Assembly (NCBI RefSeq): GCF_000821065.1
Contig: NZ_CDGG01000001.1
Coordinates: 3,472,001 to 3,536,000, forward strand
Length of the DNA stretch: 64,000 nt
Reading direction: 5' to 3'
Source of the DNA: Oceanobacillus oncorhynchi
Lineage (GTDB): Bacteria; Bacillota; Bacilli; Bacillales; Amphibacillaceae
Within the stretch, counting starts at the first letter, position 1, and each line of letters begins with the position of its first letter. A model generated the notes under the pieces. The model was not told the origin of the DNA. It did no database searches and saw only the letters and a program-made list of their open reading frames with translations. The position numbers and the translations under genes are program-made. This document shows, piece by piece, positions 41,971 to 50,844 of the stretch.

Positions 41971-43842
41971 ATGATAAAAAGAATCAGTATTTTTCTTCAC
42001 ATAGTTTTTTTCAGCTTATGTTTTCCCTATACTTTTTCAGCGGCAGAAAATACAACGCCATCTGGTATTCCAATAGAAGAACTGGAGCAGTTCGTTGACG
42101 AATATGCTGAAGAATACATAGGTAGCACTGTAGCAGGAGCGGCAATCATTGCTATTAAAGACAATCAAATTGTTCTATCTAAAGGATATGGGTATGCCGA
42201 CGTAGAAAATCAAATTCCAATGAATCCGGATACAACTGTTCTCGAATGGGGATCGATTACAAAATTATTTGTATGGGTCTCTGCGATGCAGCTTGCTGAA
42301 CAGGGAGAACTGGATTTAGAGGAGGATATACGAACTTATTTGCCGGAGGAATTTTTGACCAAATTAAATTACGATGACCCCATTACCATCTTGAATTTAA
42401 TGCATCATAATGCAGGCTTTGAAGAATATATTTTTGATTTGCTGTTTGAATCTCCGGAGCAGTTGGTTGACTTGGAAGAATCCTTAAAATTAGCAGAGCC
42501 GGAACAGGTTTATAAGCCTGGAGAAGTTGTTGCTTATTCCAATTACTCAACTTCTTTAGCAGCTTATATTATTGAAGAGATTACCGGACAGCCGTTTTAT
42601 GATTATGTGAATGAGCATATTTTTGATGAATTGGAAATGAATCATTCCACCATGCATTTACCTGTAGAAGATAATCAGGAAATTACGCGTCATAAAGGGA
42701 TAGGTTATTTTCCTGGAGAGAATGGTGATTTTATGGAATCACAGTCTTTTTATATTTCTATGTATCCCAGCGGGGGAATAAATGGAACAGCAGCCGATTT
42801 AGCAAAGTTCGCACAGGCTTTGATGCCGTCTGAACCAGAAAAGACTTCTTTATTCCAAGAAGACCAGACACTTCAAAAATTACTTACAACAAGCTATGCT
42901 CCAGAAGAAGGAGTTCCCGGACTTGCTCACGGTTTTTGGGAATATGATGGCGAATACAGAGGATTGACCCATTCCGGTAATACGGTCGCTTACTCCAGTA
43001 ATATGCAAATTGTTCCTGAAGATAATTTTGCGATTGTCATCTTAACTAATCAAGCAGATGAAATCGATCTTTTATTTGGTCTGACAGATGAATTAGTGGG
43101 CAGAGGGGATCAAACAGTTCGAGAAAACCTCCCGCCGGCTGCTGAAGTAGAAGGATCTTATTTATCGGCACGCCGTACGTTTAATGGTTTTATGAATCTT
43201 TACGCATATCTTGCACCACTCGATGTTAAGCCAATGGATGACAATGAAATTGAATTGGATTTAGCAGGGTTCAAAGCAACTTATGTACAAACAAGTCCTT
43301 ATGTTTATAAATTAAAAAGCGGAGATGACGTATTTATACCAAGTAATGTCATGTACTTTCATGTAAATGATGGGATGTCCGAACAGATTTCAACTGCTTA
43401 TGCGGATTATCTTCCTATGGACAAAAATACTCCTTTTCTGCTCATTAGCTTAGGACTGTTTATTTGGTGCATGGTTTATTTTTTAATTTCTCCTTTTGTG
43501 TTAATGGTGCTGGCATTTTTTCGAAGGAGACGAAAACGAAAAAAAGCGCCAATTGCAAAGTGGAATTGGTTATTAATGCTATCTGGAACTTTACTGGCAG
43601 TGAATATAGCGGTTCTGATTATCCGTATGCTATCTAACCCGATGCGCACCTATTCCGAGCTGCTGCCACACTTTATAGGGAATTATCTCTTTACCGCGAC
43701 CAGTATTATCGCTGTTGTAATGATGATTTTGGTCAGGAAAAAAGCTCCGTTGTCCAAAATGCAAAAGACCGGCTATCTGCTAACGGGTTTCAGCAGTATT
43801 CTGTTTATTATTTGGCTGATTATCTGGCAGATGTACGCATAA
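41971..43842 (+). CDS. Membrane-anchored serine hydrolase (beta-lactamase/PBP class C-like)
   Basis: A 623-residue protein. A signal peptide covers about 1-25. The class C beta-lactamase-type domain has S-x-x-K as SITK (95-98), Y-x-N as YSNYS (near 189) and HSGNT as the third motif. After about residue 480 come five membrane helices (SLGLFIWCMVYFLISPFVLMVL and more). This plan matches the FmtA/EstB-like serine hydrolases with a C-terminal membrane part found in Bacillaceae. The substrate is probably a wall polymer, a D-amino-acid peptide or an ester. Confidence 0.87.
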   Translation: MIKRISIFLHIVFFSLCFPYTFSAAENTTPSGIPIEELEQFVDEYAEEYIGSTVAGAAIIAIKDNQIVLSKGYGYADVENQIPMNPDTTVLEWGSITKLFVWVSAMQLAEQGELDLEEDIRTYLPEEFLTKLNYDDPITILNLMHHNAGFEEYIFDLLFESPEQLVDLEESLKLAEPEQVYKPGEVVAYSNYSTSLAAYIIEEITGQPFYDYVNEHIFDELEMNHSTMHLPVEDNQEITRHKGIGYFPGENGDFMESQSFYISMYPSGGINGTAADLAKFAQALMPSEPEKTSLFQEDQTLQKLLTTSYAPEEGVPGLAHGFWEYDGEYRGLTHSGNTVAYSSNMQIVPEDNFAIVILTNQADEIDLLFGLTDELVGRGDQTVRENLPPAAEVEGSYLSARRTFNGFMNLYAYLAPLDVKPMDDNEIELDLAGFKATYVQTSPYVYKLKSGDDVFIPSNVMYFHVNDGMSEQISTAYADYLPMDKNTPFLLISLGLFIWCMVYFLISPFVLMVLAFFRRRRKRKKAPIAKWNWLLMLSGTLLAVNIAVLIIRMLSNPMRTYSELLPHFIGNYLFTATSIIAVVMMILVRKKAPLSKMQKTGYLLTGFSSILFIIWLIIWQMYA

Positions 43843-43941
43843 AAATAGTTGCATTTTTTTACTATGAAAGCTTAAGTTAAATGTGAAAGCTATAATAGAA
43901 AATGAACAGACAAAATGAAAATAGAGAGAGGGTGTATTTTC

Positions 43942-45462
43942 TTGGTTCTTCAATTAAATATTCAAGTAAAAGATGTGAACCCCGCGAAACAGCGAACACT
44001 AATCGTATCGGAACAGAGTACTTTTGAAGAATTGCATCTATTCCTGCAGACTGCATTTGCGTGGTCTGACGAACATTTGCACTTTTTTTCACAGAAAGGT
44101 ACCTCGATTGTGCCACAAGCAGGAGATCTACTTGAACAGACAGGGGCCGTTGATGAAAAAACGGCGATCTTAACGGATTTCTTGAAAAATCCCGGTGATA
44201 AGCTGACCTATATTTATGATTTGAATCTGGATTGGCAGCATGAGATTATTTTGGAACAAAAAGTGGAGCTGCCGATGGATCTGCCATTACCATTCTGTCT
44301 TGCGGCAGAAGGGAACCAGCCTTTGGAAAAAGGTTTCGAGAATACGTATACGTTTTCCGACAATGAGGAACTTGTAGAATACATCAATCATCAATTAAGT
44401 GTGTTTTACGAAGACTGGCTTCTTGGTGAAGAAGGCGCTGAGGAAATAGAGCCGGATGAATCGGAATGGAATCAATTATTTGATGCAGCTGATCAAGTGA
44501 AAGAAAAACAACCATGGCTTGAAATTCAAGATAATCAATTTATTGCAGTCTGGTCGGATAGGGTAAATGATTATGTCTATTGTTCCATCATGGGGAATGC
44601 AGGAGAAAGTTATGGCGTTTCCGGTTTTCTGGGTAGCAGAGGGTTATTATCTTATCTGGATCTGCTGGATGACGATCCATTTGATGATAATTTAGCAGTT
44701 GTTTTCATGCAGTATTCTCTTACAGTTAATTTTAATAGCAGAGAGGAATTGAATGAGGACGAATATGATTTAATTAAAAGTCTCAACAGAAAGTATCGCG
44801 GGAAAAATCAATGGCCTTCATTTACCAGCATGATTCCGGATACCGTCCCATGGAGTTTTAATCAAGAAGAAAGTTTGATTTTCACAGAAGTGATGTCTAA
44901 ACTGGAATCATTCCTTTCACGTACGGATAATCTGTCTAAAATAACTCCGAGCTTTGATAGCGGCAAAATACTCGCTTTAAATAAAGAAGGCGAACAAATC
45001 ATTTTGTCAACATTTGATCTGGTTGAAAAGGCTGTCCAAGACCCTGATTTAGAATTGGATATGTCAGAAATAGAATGGAAACGGATGAGGAATAAAATAG
45101 ATAAAATCAATGGCGTGGAGGCGGAGCTGGCATTCATCCAAGCAGGAGAGCCGGTACAGAGGACACCTGAATCCCGGCCATTTCTTCCATATATCCTTGT
45201 ACTTCTGGATCGACAAACGGGAGCGGTATTACATTATGATTTAGTAGACTCGATTTATTACTCAGAAGGTATCCAAGAAAAAATATTTCAGCTTTTCGAA
45301 AAAATAGAAGCCTTGCCGCAAGCGGTCCATATGTTTGATGATTTCTTTGCAACACAAGCGGAACCGTTGTTTGATAAATTGTCTCTTCCTTTAGTAAAAA
45401 CCGAAGAATTACATGGGATGAATCAATTTATTCAAATGATGGAAGAGGATAAGCCTTTTTAG
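43942..45462 (+). CDS. pRiA4b ORF-3-like protein (TnpR-passenger family) with long C-terminal region
   Basis: About 506 residues. The first ~190 residues follow the plasmid pRiA4b ORF-3-like fold: LQLNIQVKDVNPAKQRTLIV, STFEELHLFLQTAFAWSDEHLHFF and KLTYIYDLNLDWQHEIILE. The rest contains an unrecognised mixed region (about 190-330) and a region near 330-500 with PRTVPWSF-like motifs seen in similar Bacillaceae proteins. The role is unknown. The TTG at 43942 lies 8 bases after GAGAGGGTG and is preferred to the ATG at 43915, which precedes that site. A terminator follows. Confidence 0.7.
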   Translation: MVLQLNIQVKDVNPAKQRTLIVSEQSTFEELHLFLQTAFAWSDEHLHFFSQKGTSIVPQAGDLLEQTGAVDEKTAILTDFLKNPGDKLTYIYDLNLDWQHEIILEQKVELPMDLPLPFCLAAEGNQPLEKGFENTYTFSDNEELVEYINHQLSVFYEDWLLGEEGAEEIEPDESEWNQLFDAADQVKEKQPWLEIQDNQFIAVWSDRVNDYVYCSIMGNAGESYGVSGFLGSRGLLSYLDLLDDDPFDDNLAVVFMQYSLTVNFNSREELNEDEYDLIKSLNRKYRGKNQWPSFTSMIPDTVPWSFNQEESLIFTEVMSKLESFLSRTDNLSKITPSFDSGKILALNKEGEQIILSTFDLVEKAVQDPDLELDMSEIEWKRMRNKIDKINGVEAELAFIQAGEPVQRTPESRPFLPYILVLLDRQTGAVLHYDLVDSIYYSEGIQEKIFQLFEKIEALPQAVHMFDDFFATQAEPLFDKLSLPLVKTEELHGMNQFIQMMEEDKPF

Positions 45463-45486
45463 GAAGCTTCTGAGTATAAATAATAG

Positions 45487-45532
45487 AAACATCCTTTCTT
45501 TGTGATGCACATACACATAGAAAGGATGTTTT
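45487..45532 (+). terminator. Terminator after the ORF-3-like gene
   Basis: AAACATCCTTTCT pairs perfectly with AGAAAGGATGTTT around an A+C-rich loop and runs into T residues. Confidence 0.9.
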
Positions 45533-45579
45533 TCTATCATTTGATTGAATTGAAATAAAAAAGAACAGGAGACCGGTAT

Positions 45580-45930
45580 ATGAAGAGATCCATTGAAATA
45601 AGCCTAAGCCTCCTTGGCGGGTTATCTTATATATTATCAATCGGATTGTACATGGAAACCATCGATAAGGCATATGGAGATTCAAATCATTTGGGCGGAT
45701 TATTAGAAGCATTTACCATCGGTTTCGGCATTATGGGGATAGCAATTATCATTTGCATCCTTGCCATTATATGGTTTAAAGGGGATAAGAAATCAAAAGC
45801 TGCTGGCATTATACTGCTTATTTTTGCAGCGGCTACGTTACTTATCACCTATGGCGGCGTATTTATCGGGGCTTTCTTTTATATGATTGCGGGTATATTT
45901 GGGGTTGTACGTCAAACAAAGACTGGTTAA
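45580..45930 (+). CDS. DUF4064 family membrane protein
   Basis: A 116-residue protein with three or four membrane helices (about 8-28, 44-66, 74-90, 92-110). The KRSIEISLSLLGGLSYILSIGL start and FYMIAGIFGVVR end fit the DUF4064 family. The function is unknown. A ribosome site AACAGGAGACCGGTAT precedes it. It stands alone. Confidence 0.7.
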   Translation: MKRSIEISLSLLGGLSYILSIGLYMETIDKAYGDSNHLGGLLEAFTIGFGIMGIAIIICILAIIWFKGDKKSKAAGIILLIFAAATLLITYGGVFIGAFFYMIAGIFGVVRQTKTG

Positions 45931-45957
45931 GTGTCTATCTATAGCAGGTAACACCGT

Positions 45958-45993
45958 AAAAAATCCAAGCCGAAATTTCAGCCTGGATTTTTT
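45958..45993. terminator. Bidirectional terminator
   Basis: AAAAAATCCAAGC pairs with GCCTGGATTTTTT with one mismatch. A and T tracts on both sides let it end both the DUF4064 gene and the minus-strand transporter gene. Confidence 0.85.
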
Positions 45994-46009
45994 TATGGTA
46001 GAATTGACC

Positions 46010-46969
46010 TCAATTTGCTTTTTTTAATTTCACATCTCTTTTATCGGGTGATTTATTTGCCCAAATGGTTGCGATAATCGGCCCGGAAATATTATGCCAA
46101 ATCGCACCCCAGACACTTGGTAAGGCCGCAAGCGGACTGAAATGCGTTGTTGCCAAGGAAACGCCGAGCCCTGAATTTTGCATGCCCACTTCGATGGAAA
46201 TGGCTCTACGATCATTTTCGTTAAGTCCTATCAAACGGGCAGTAAAATAACCTAAAAATAATCCGAAGCTATTGTGTAAGAACACTGCAGCAAATACAAG
46301 TGCTCCTGCAGAAGCAACATTGGCAGCATTGGCAGCTGTTACTGCTGTTACGATAATCAAAATGGCTGTAACGGATATTAACGGAACAACGGCAATACTT
46401 TTTTTAACGGCAACAGGGAAGAAACGCTGTACCAAGAAACCAAGAATAATAGGGATAATAATAACTTGGATAATGGACAAAAACATGGCTACCGGATTAA
46501 CGGGCAGCCATTGACCGGCTAATAAATAAAGCAGTAATGGTGTCATAATTGGAGCCAGCATCGTTGAAAAGGAAGTCATCGCAACTGACAGGGCAACGTT
46601 CCCTCTTGCTAAATAAACCATCACATTGGATGCGGTGCCTCCTGGGACAGAGCCTAATAAAACAAGTCCGGCTGCAAGCTCTGGGGGCAGCCTTAATAAA
46701 TAAGCGATACCAAAAGCAACAAGGGGCATAATTGTATATTGTGCCGCTATGCCGATAATTACCGGCAATGGTTTTGTAACAATTAATTTGAAATCAACAG
46801 GCTTTAATGTCAGCCCCATACCAAACATAACCACGCCAAGCAAGAGTGTAATAAAGCTTCCAAAAACAAGGAAGGCGGAAGGGAAGATAAACGAAATAAC
46901 AGCTGCTATAATGACAAGTACTGCAAAATATTTACCGGCTAATGCGCTTATCTTCTCTAATGTTTTCAT
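46010..46969 (-). CDS. BASS-family (bile acid:sodium symporter-like) transporter
   Basis: A 319-residue protein with about ten helices. Family marks are GVVMFGMGLTLKP (helix 2-3), GLVLLGSVPGGTASNVMVYLARGNVALSVAMTS (the crossover region with Pro-Gly) and EVGMQNSGLGVSLATTHFSPLAALP. Members use sodium to import organic anions such as pyruvate, pantoate or keto acids. It overlaps the GlcD-like oxidase gene by four bases and is second in the operon. Together they may take up and oxidise a 2-hydroxy acid. Confidence 0.88.
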   Translation of the reverse strand: MKTLEKISALAGKYFAVLVIIAAVISFIFPSAFLVFGSFITLLLGVVMFGMGLTLKPVDFKLIVTKPLPVIIGIAAQYTIMPLVAFGIAYLLRLPPELAAGLVLLGSVPGGTASNVMVYLARGNVALSVAMTSFSTMLAPIMTPLLLYLLAGQWLPVNPVAMFLSIIQVIIIPIILGFLVQRFFPVAVKKSIAVVPLISVTAILIIVTAVTAANAANVASAGALVFAAVFLHNSFGLFLGYFTARLIGLNENDRRAISIEVGMQNSGLGVSLATTHFSPLAALPSVWGAIWHNISGPIIATIWANKSPDKRDVKLKKAN

Positions 46970-48351
46970 AGCTTATCCTCGTTATCGATATCTACTATTT
47001 TAGTAGGATTTAAGATATTATTTGGATCTAACGCTTTTTTAATATTTGTCATAACGTCGAGAGCTGCTCCATGCTCCACGCGTTGATAAGGTTTCTTTCC
47101 AACGCCGACACCATGCTCACCTGTACAGGTTCCGCCTCGCTCCAGCGCATACTGAACGACTTTTTCATTAAATTGTTTTGCTTTTTTAACTTCTTCTTCA
47201 TTCTCCATATCAATCATAATCAATGAATGGAAGTTTCCGTCACCGACATGCCCTAATATCCCTCCTGGAATAGCTAGTTTTTTTAATTCTTCTCCGGCAT
47301 AGATAACGGAATTTGCTAATTCTGAAATGGGAACAGCAACGTCTGTCAGCATCATTTTTTTACCGACATAATCATGAATATAAGCGTATGCCAAATTGTG
47401 CCTTGCATCCCATAAACGGTTACGGGCGGCATTGTCTGTTTCCGAATTAAAATGGTCACAGCCGTGATCTTGCATAATTTCCTTAGAAAATGCAAGGTCT
47501 TCTTGTAAACCAGATTCATTTCCGTGAAATTCCAGGAAAAGCGTCGGCTTAACAGGATAATTGGTTTCACTGAATTTATTGATTTGTTCCACTGAGGCTT
47601 CATCTACAAACTCCACTCTGGCGATAGGGATGCCCGCGTGCAAAATAGAAGTTACCGCTTCGATGGCATTCGTCAGACTCGGAAACGTTGCCCGCGCAGC
47701 AACAATATGTTCTGGTATGCCATATACCTGAAGCGTTAGTTCGGTAAAGCAGCCAAGTGTTCCTTCAGAACCAATGAAAAGACCGTTCAAATGATAGCCG
47801 GAAGCAGACTTTGCAGCCAAATTCCCTGTATGAATTACACTCCCATCCGCAAGAACCACCTCCATATCTCGAACCTGATCACGCATGACGCCGTATTTTA
47901 CGGTTGTGGTACCGCTGGCATTGGTTGCTGCCATCCCGCCAAGCGTTGCGTTTGCGCCAGGGTCAACGGTGAAAAAGAGACCATATTTCTTTAATTCTTT
48001 ATTCAGCTGCTCTCTTGTTACACCCGGCTGGACCCTGACAAGTAAATCACCTTCTTTTATTTCCAGAATCTGATTCATTAATGAAAAGTCTATGGTAATA
48101 CCATTTTTATAAGGGATGACATGTCCTTCTAAACTCGTCCCAACTCCAAATGGCGTTACCGGCGTTTGGTATTCTTGGGCAATCTCCATAATATGCGTAA
48201 CATCCTCAGTTGATTTTGGGAAAACAACGATATCCGGAAGACTTGTCTGTTGATAGGTTTCGTCTTTGCTATGTAGCTCTCTCACCGTATCATTGTCAGA
48301 GATTTGATCGTGCGCTAATTTTGTACCTAATGCTTGTATTACTTGTTTCAT
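46966..48351 (-). CDS. FAD-linked oxidase, GlcD/D-lactate dehydrogenase type
   Basis: A 461-residue flavoenzyme of the vanillyl-alcohol-oxidase/PCMH fold. The FAD pyrophosphate loop is PFGVGTSLEGHVIP, then DPGANATLGGMAATNASGTTTVKYG and GTLGCFTELTLQVYG. The C-terminus has ILGHVGDGNFHSL and GTCTGEHGVGVGKKPY, which contain His residues of the substrate site. It oxidises a D-2-hydroxy acid such as glycolate or D-lactate, the usual substrates. It is first in an operon with a BASS transporter. A 26-base palindrome lies before its start. Confidence 0.9.
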   Translation of the reverse strand: MKQVIQALGTKLAHDQISDNDTVRELHSKDETYQQTSLPDIVVFPKSTEDVTHIMEIAQEYQTPVTPFGVGTSLEGHVIPYKNGITIDFSLMNQILEIKEGDLLVRVQPGVTREQLNKELKKYGLFFTVDPGANATLGGMAATNASGTTTVKYGVMRDQVRDMEVVLADGSVIHTGNLAAKSASGYHLNGLFIGSEGTLGCFTELTLQVYGIPEHIVAARATFPSLTNAIEAVTSILHAGIPIARVEFVDEASVEQINKFSETNYPVKPTLFLEFHGNESGLQEDLAFSKEIMQDHGCDHFNSETDNAARNRLWDARHNLAYAYIHDYVGKKMMLTDVAVPISELANSVIYAGEELKKLAIPGGILGHVGDGNFHSLIMIDMENEEEVKKAKQFNEKVVQYALERGGTCTGEHGVGVGKKPYQRVEHGAALDVMTNIKKALDPNNILNPTKIVDIDNEDKL

Positions 48352-48406
48352 AGCTTTACTCCTTTCAATCGTTAAAATGGAAAATCCGTTGTAAATATAT
48401 CCTGCT

Positions 48407-48432
48407 ATAAGGATAATATGTATTATCCTTAT
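48407..48432. promoter_or_regulatory. 26-bp palindromic operator before the oxidase operon
   Basis: ATAAGGATAATA and its reverse complement are separated by TG. It lies about 56-81 bases before the minus-strand oxidase start and contains a TATTAT that could be the -10 box. A repressor responsive to the substrate is likely; no regulator gene is next to it. Confidence 0.8.
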
Positions 48433-48530
48433 TATAAAGATTTTTCAGATTAATTCAATGATTTAAAAAAGAAATCCTGCTGGATAGGGGACTAGTCCAG
48501 AAAAGTTGCATAAAGCCATTTATAAAACGT

Positions 48531-48579
48531 AAACATCCCGGCTTGTTTATGTTAATTCTGGTAACAAGCCGGGATGTTT
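48531..48579 (-). terminator. Terminator of the opuC operon
   Basis: A perfect 17-bp stem (48531-48547 with 48563-48579) with a 15-base loop. On the minus strand it follows the last opuC gene. Confidence 0.88.
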
Positions 48580-48613
48580 GAACACACATGTATAATGATT
48601 TCTATTATTTATT

Positions 48614-49255
48614 TTACTTCACTGGGTTCAGCATTCTTTCAATCTTACCCATAATTAAATCTGCTGCAATTGCCATCAAGGCTGTAGGAACAGCACCTGC
48701 TAAAATAATCGCTGTTCCATCGGTAGCGTTTGTTCCGCGCACAATAATAGCACCAAGTCCTCCGGCGCCGACAAACGTTCCAATTGCTACAACGCCAATC
48801 CCAACAACAAGTGCTGTACGAATTCCAGCCATCATGACACTGATAGCAAGGGGTAATTCTACTTTCATCAGCAGCTGGAACCGTGTCATTCCTGAAGCGT
48901 AGGCAGCTTCCTTCACCGTTTGATCAACCCCGGTTATCCCTACATAGGTATTTTGAATAATTGGTAATAGGGAATAGAAAAACACAGTTGTTACGACGGT
49001 TGTTGTTCCTAATCCCATCGCAACCATGGTGATGGCCATAAAACCTAATACAGGAATAGTTTGAATAATACTTCCAAGTGTGAGTACCCACCCACTTAAT
49101 TTTCCATATCTGGCAATAAGCACACCAATAGGGATGGAGACGATGGAAGCAAACAACACGCCATAAGCGGCCATTAAGAAGTGACGGTAAAATTCTGTCC
49201 AAATATAAGAACCATTTTGAGATACATAGGTTATCAATTGCTCCCAGACACTCAT
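48614..49255 (-). CDS. opuCD: Osmoprotectant ABC permease (OpuCD-like)
   Basis: A 213-residue permease with five to six helices. The EAAYASGMTRFQLLMKVELPLAISVMMAGIRTALVVGIGVVAIGTFVGAGGLG stretch is the BPD-transport inner-membrane loop of the Opu/ProW family. Paired with OpuCB it forms the channel for glycine betaine, carnitine, choline and related compounds. It is the last gene of the opuCA-CB-CC-CD order and overlaps opuCC by one base. Confidence 0.9.
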   Translation of the reverse strand: MSVWEQLITYVSQNGSYIWTEFYRHFLMAAYGVLFASIVSIPIGVLIARYGKLSGWVLTLGSIIQTIPVLGFMAITMVAMGLGTTTVVTTVFFYSLLPIIQNTYVGITGVDQTVKEAAYASGMTRFQLLMKVELPLAISVMMAGIRTALVVGIGVVAIGTFVGAGGLGAIIVRGTNATDGTAIILAGAVPTALMAIAADLIMGKIERMLNPVK

Positions 49256-50163
49256 TACATGCCCTCCTTATCTTTAAAGTAGTTGTTTTCTTCCAGAAAC
49301 TCGCGGGCAATGGTGGCAGGACTGACTAATTCCACGTCACCTTGATAGTTCATTTCCTGCATATCCTCTGTTGTTACGGTATCGCTAAGCTTTTGCATGA
49401 CTTCTTTGATTTCCGGATTTTCCTCCAAGATTTCATTTCTCGCTACAGGAGAAGCATCGTAAGGAGGGAAGAAGTCATCATCCAATACTTTTAAATCATA
49501 CGCCGCAATTCTTCCGTCTGAAGAATAACCAAGAACCGCGTCCATATTACCGGAAGCAGCAGCTTCATATACTAAGCCTATTGCCATTGGATAGACATTG
49601 CCGAAAGCAAAGTGTGTTTCTGTAAAAGCCTCGTACCCGTCACCTGAACGGTTGACCCAGGCATTATCTACACCAAAATTCATGTCATCGGCAAAAGGCT
49701 CCAGATCATCCACATGTGTAATGTTTTCTTCATCTGCAAATTCTTGTGTAATGGAAATCGTATAGCTGTTTTCGAAACCGTAAGAGTCGCCCCATGTCTG
49801 GTCAAATTTTTCATCAAATTCCCGCTGTACGATTTCCATCGCTTCCTCAGGGTCAGTAATATCTTCGTAATTTAAGACGCCGGCAATATCTGTGCCGGTA
49901 TATCTGGTAGCAGTCATATCTACTTCCTCCTGCATCATTGCTTGATGAAGGACCATCGTTGATCCTAAATTCGTTACTAACTCCGTATCTAAATCTGTAT
50001 AATGCTCAATCATCTGAGACAGTATATTACCCCAAATTTCGGATTCTACCGTATCTAAGGTTGCAATTCGAACCGTACTTTCTGAAGGCCCACTGAGACC
50101 TGGCAGGGCACATCCTGAAAGGAGCAGCGCCGAAAGAAGGGGAATCAGCAATAATTTCTTCAT
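49255..50163 (-). CDS. opuCC: Osmoprotectant-binding lipoprotein (OpuCC-like)
   Basis: A 302-residue lipoprotein with signal LLLSGC (Cys 18) and the OpuAC/ProX-type binding domain: TVRIATLDTVESEIWGNIL, NLGSTMVLHQAMMQEEVDMTATRYTGTDI, NAWVNRSGDGY and VLGYSSDGRIAAYDL. These are the segments that line the trimethylammonium pocket in this family. It delivers betaine/carnitine-like compounds to the permeases. Many acidic residues are present, as expected for an exposed protein in a salt-tolerant host. Confidence 0.9.
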   Translation of the reverse strand: MKKLLLIPLLSALLLSGCALPGLSGPSESTVRIATLDTVESEIWGNILSQMIEHYTDLDTELVTNLGSTMVLHQAMMQEEVDMTATRYTGTDIAGVLNYEDITDPEEAMEIVQREFDEKFDQTWGDSYGFENSYTISITQEFADEENITHVDDLEPFADDMNFGVDNAWVNRSGDGYEAFTETHFAFGNVYPMAIGLVYEAAASGNMDAVLGYSSDGRIAAYDLKVLDDDFFPPYDASPVARNEILEENPEIKEVMQKLSDTVTTEDMQEMNYQGDVELVSPATIAREFLEENNYFKDKEGM

Positions 50164-50179
50164 TTATAATCCTTCCTTT

Positions 50180-50827
50180 TTAAACAGTTTTCCTTAAGGC
50201 TTTAGGTGTTAATCCTTTTTCAAGAAGCGATAATAATCCGCTGGCAAGTAAAGCCAAAATCGTTGCCGGCACAGTACCTAAAACAATAAGCTCAGGCTGA
50301 TATAGATTCAGACCATCGAAAATAAGATCACCTAAACCGCCGCCGCCAATAAATGCTGCCAGTGTTGCCCAGCCGATTAAATAAACGGTTGCGAACCGTA
50401 TGCCTGACATAATAACAGGCAAAGCAAGAGGGAGCTCAACTTTTCGGATAACTTCAAAGGTGTTCATTCCCATGCCTTTACCCGCTTCTTTTAAACTTGT
50501 ATTTACTTCCATGATGCCGGTATACGTATTTCTAAGTATGGGAAGTACGGAATAAATAAATAAAGCAATAATCGCAGGTACAACACCTACGCCTAAGAAA
50601 GGCATCAAAAAAGCTAAAATAGCTAAACTTGGAACAGTTTGTAATATCCCGACAAACGAGATAAACCGATCCGCTGTTTTATTCGGTATGCGAGTGAGTA
50701 AAATTCCCAAGGGGACCGCAACCAGAATACCTAAAACAATCGCAGCGATAGAAATGTACATATGTTCTCCTGTTTTTTCGAGCAGCTCCCATCCATAGGA
50801 TGCAAGTGTATCTCTAATAGCTTGCAT
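50180..50827 (-). CDS. opuCB: Osmoprotectant ABC permease (OpuCB-like)
   Basis: A 215-residue permease with about five helices. The loop is NTYTGIMEVNTSLKEAGKGMGMNTFEVIRKVELPLALPVIMSGIRFATVYLIGWATLAAFIGGGGLGDLI, the EAA-type motif that contacts the ATPase. It lies between the ATPase and the binding-protein genes, the normal place for opuCB. Its start has GGAGGC before it. Confidence 0.9.
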   Translation of the reverse strand: MQAIRDTLASYGWELLEKTGEHMYISIAAIVLGILVAVPLGILLTRIPNKTADRFISFVGILQTVPSLAILAFLMPFLGVGVVPAIIALFIYSVLPILRNTYTGIMEVNTSLKEAGKGMGMNTFEVIRKVELPLALPVIMSGIRFATVYLIGWATLAAFIGGGGLGDLIFDGLNLYQPELIVLGTVPATILALLASGLLSLLEKGLTPKALRKTV

Positions 50828-50844
50828 TATTTTTTGCCTCCTTT

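Noticed and set aside
46065..47003. Plus-strand frames over the BASS transporter gene
   Set aside because: They are reverse-strand shadows of the hydrophobic transporter, with no ribosome sites.
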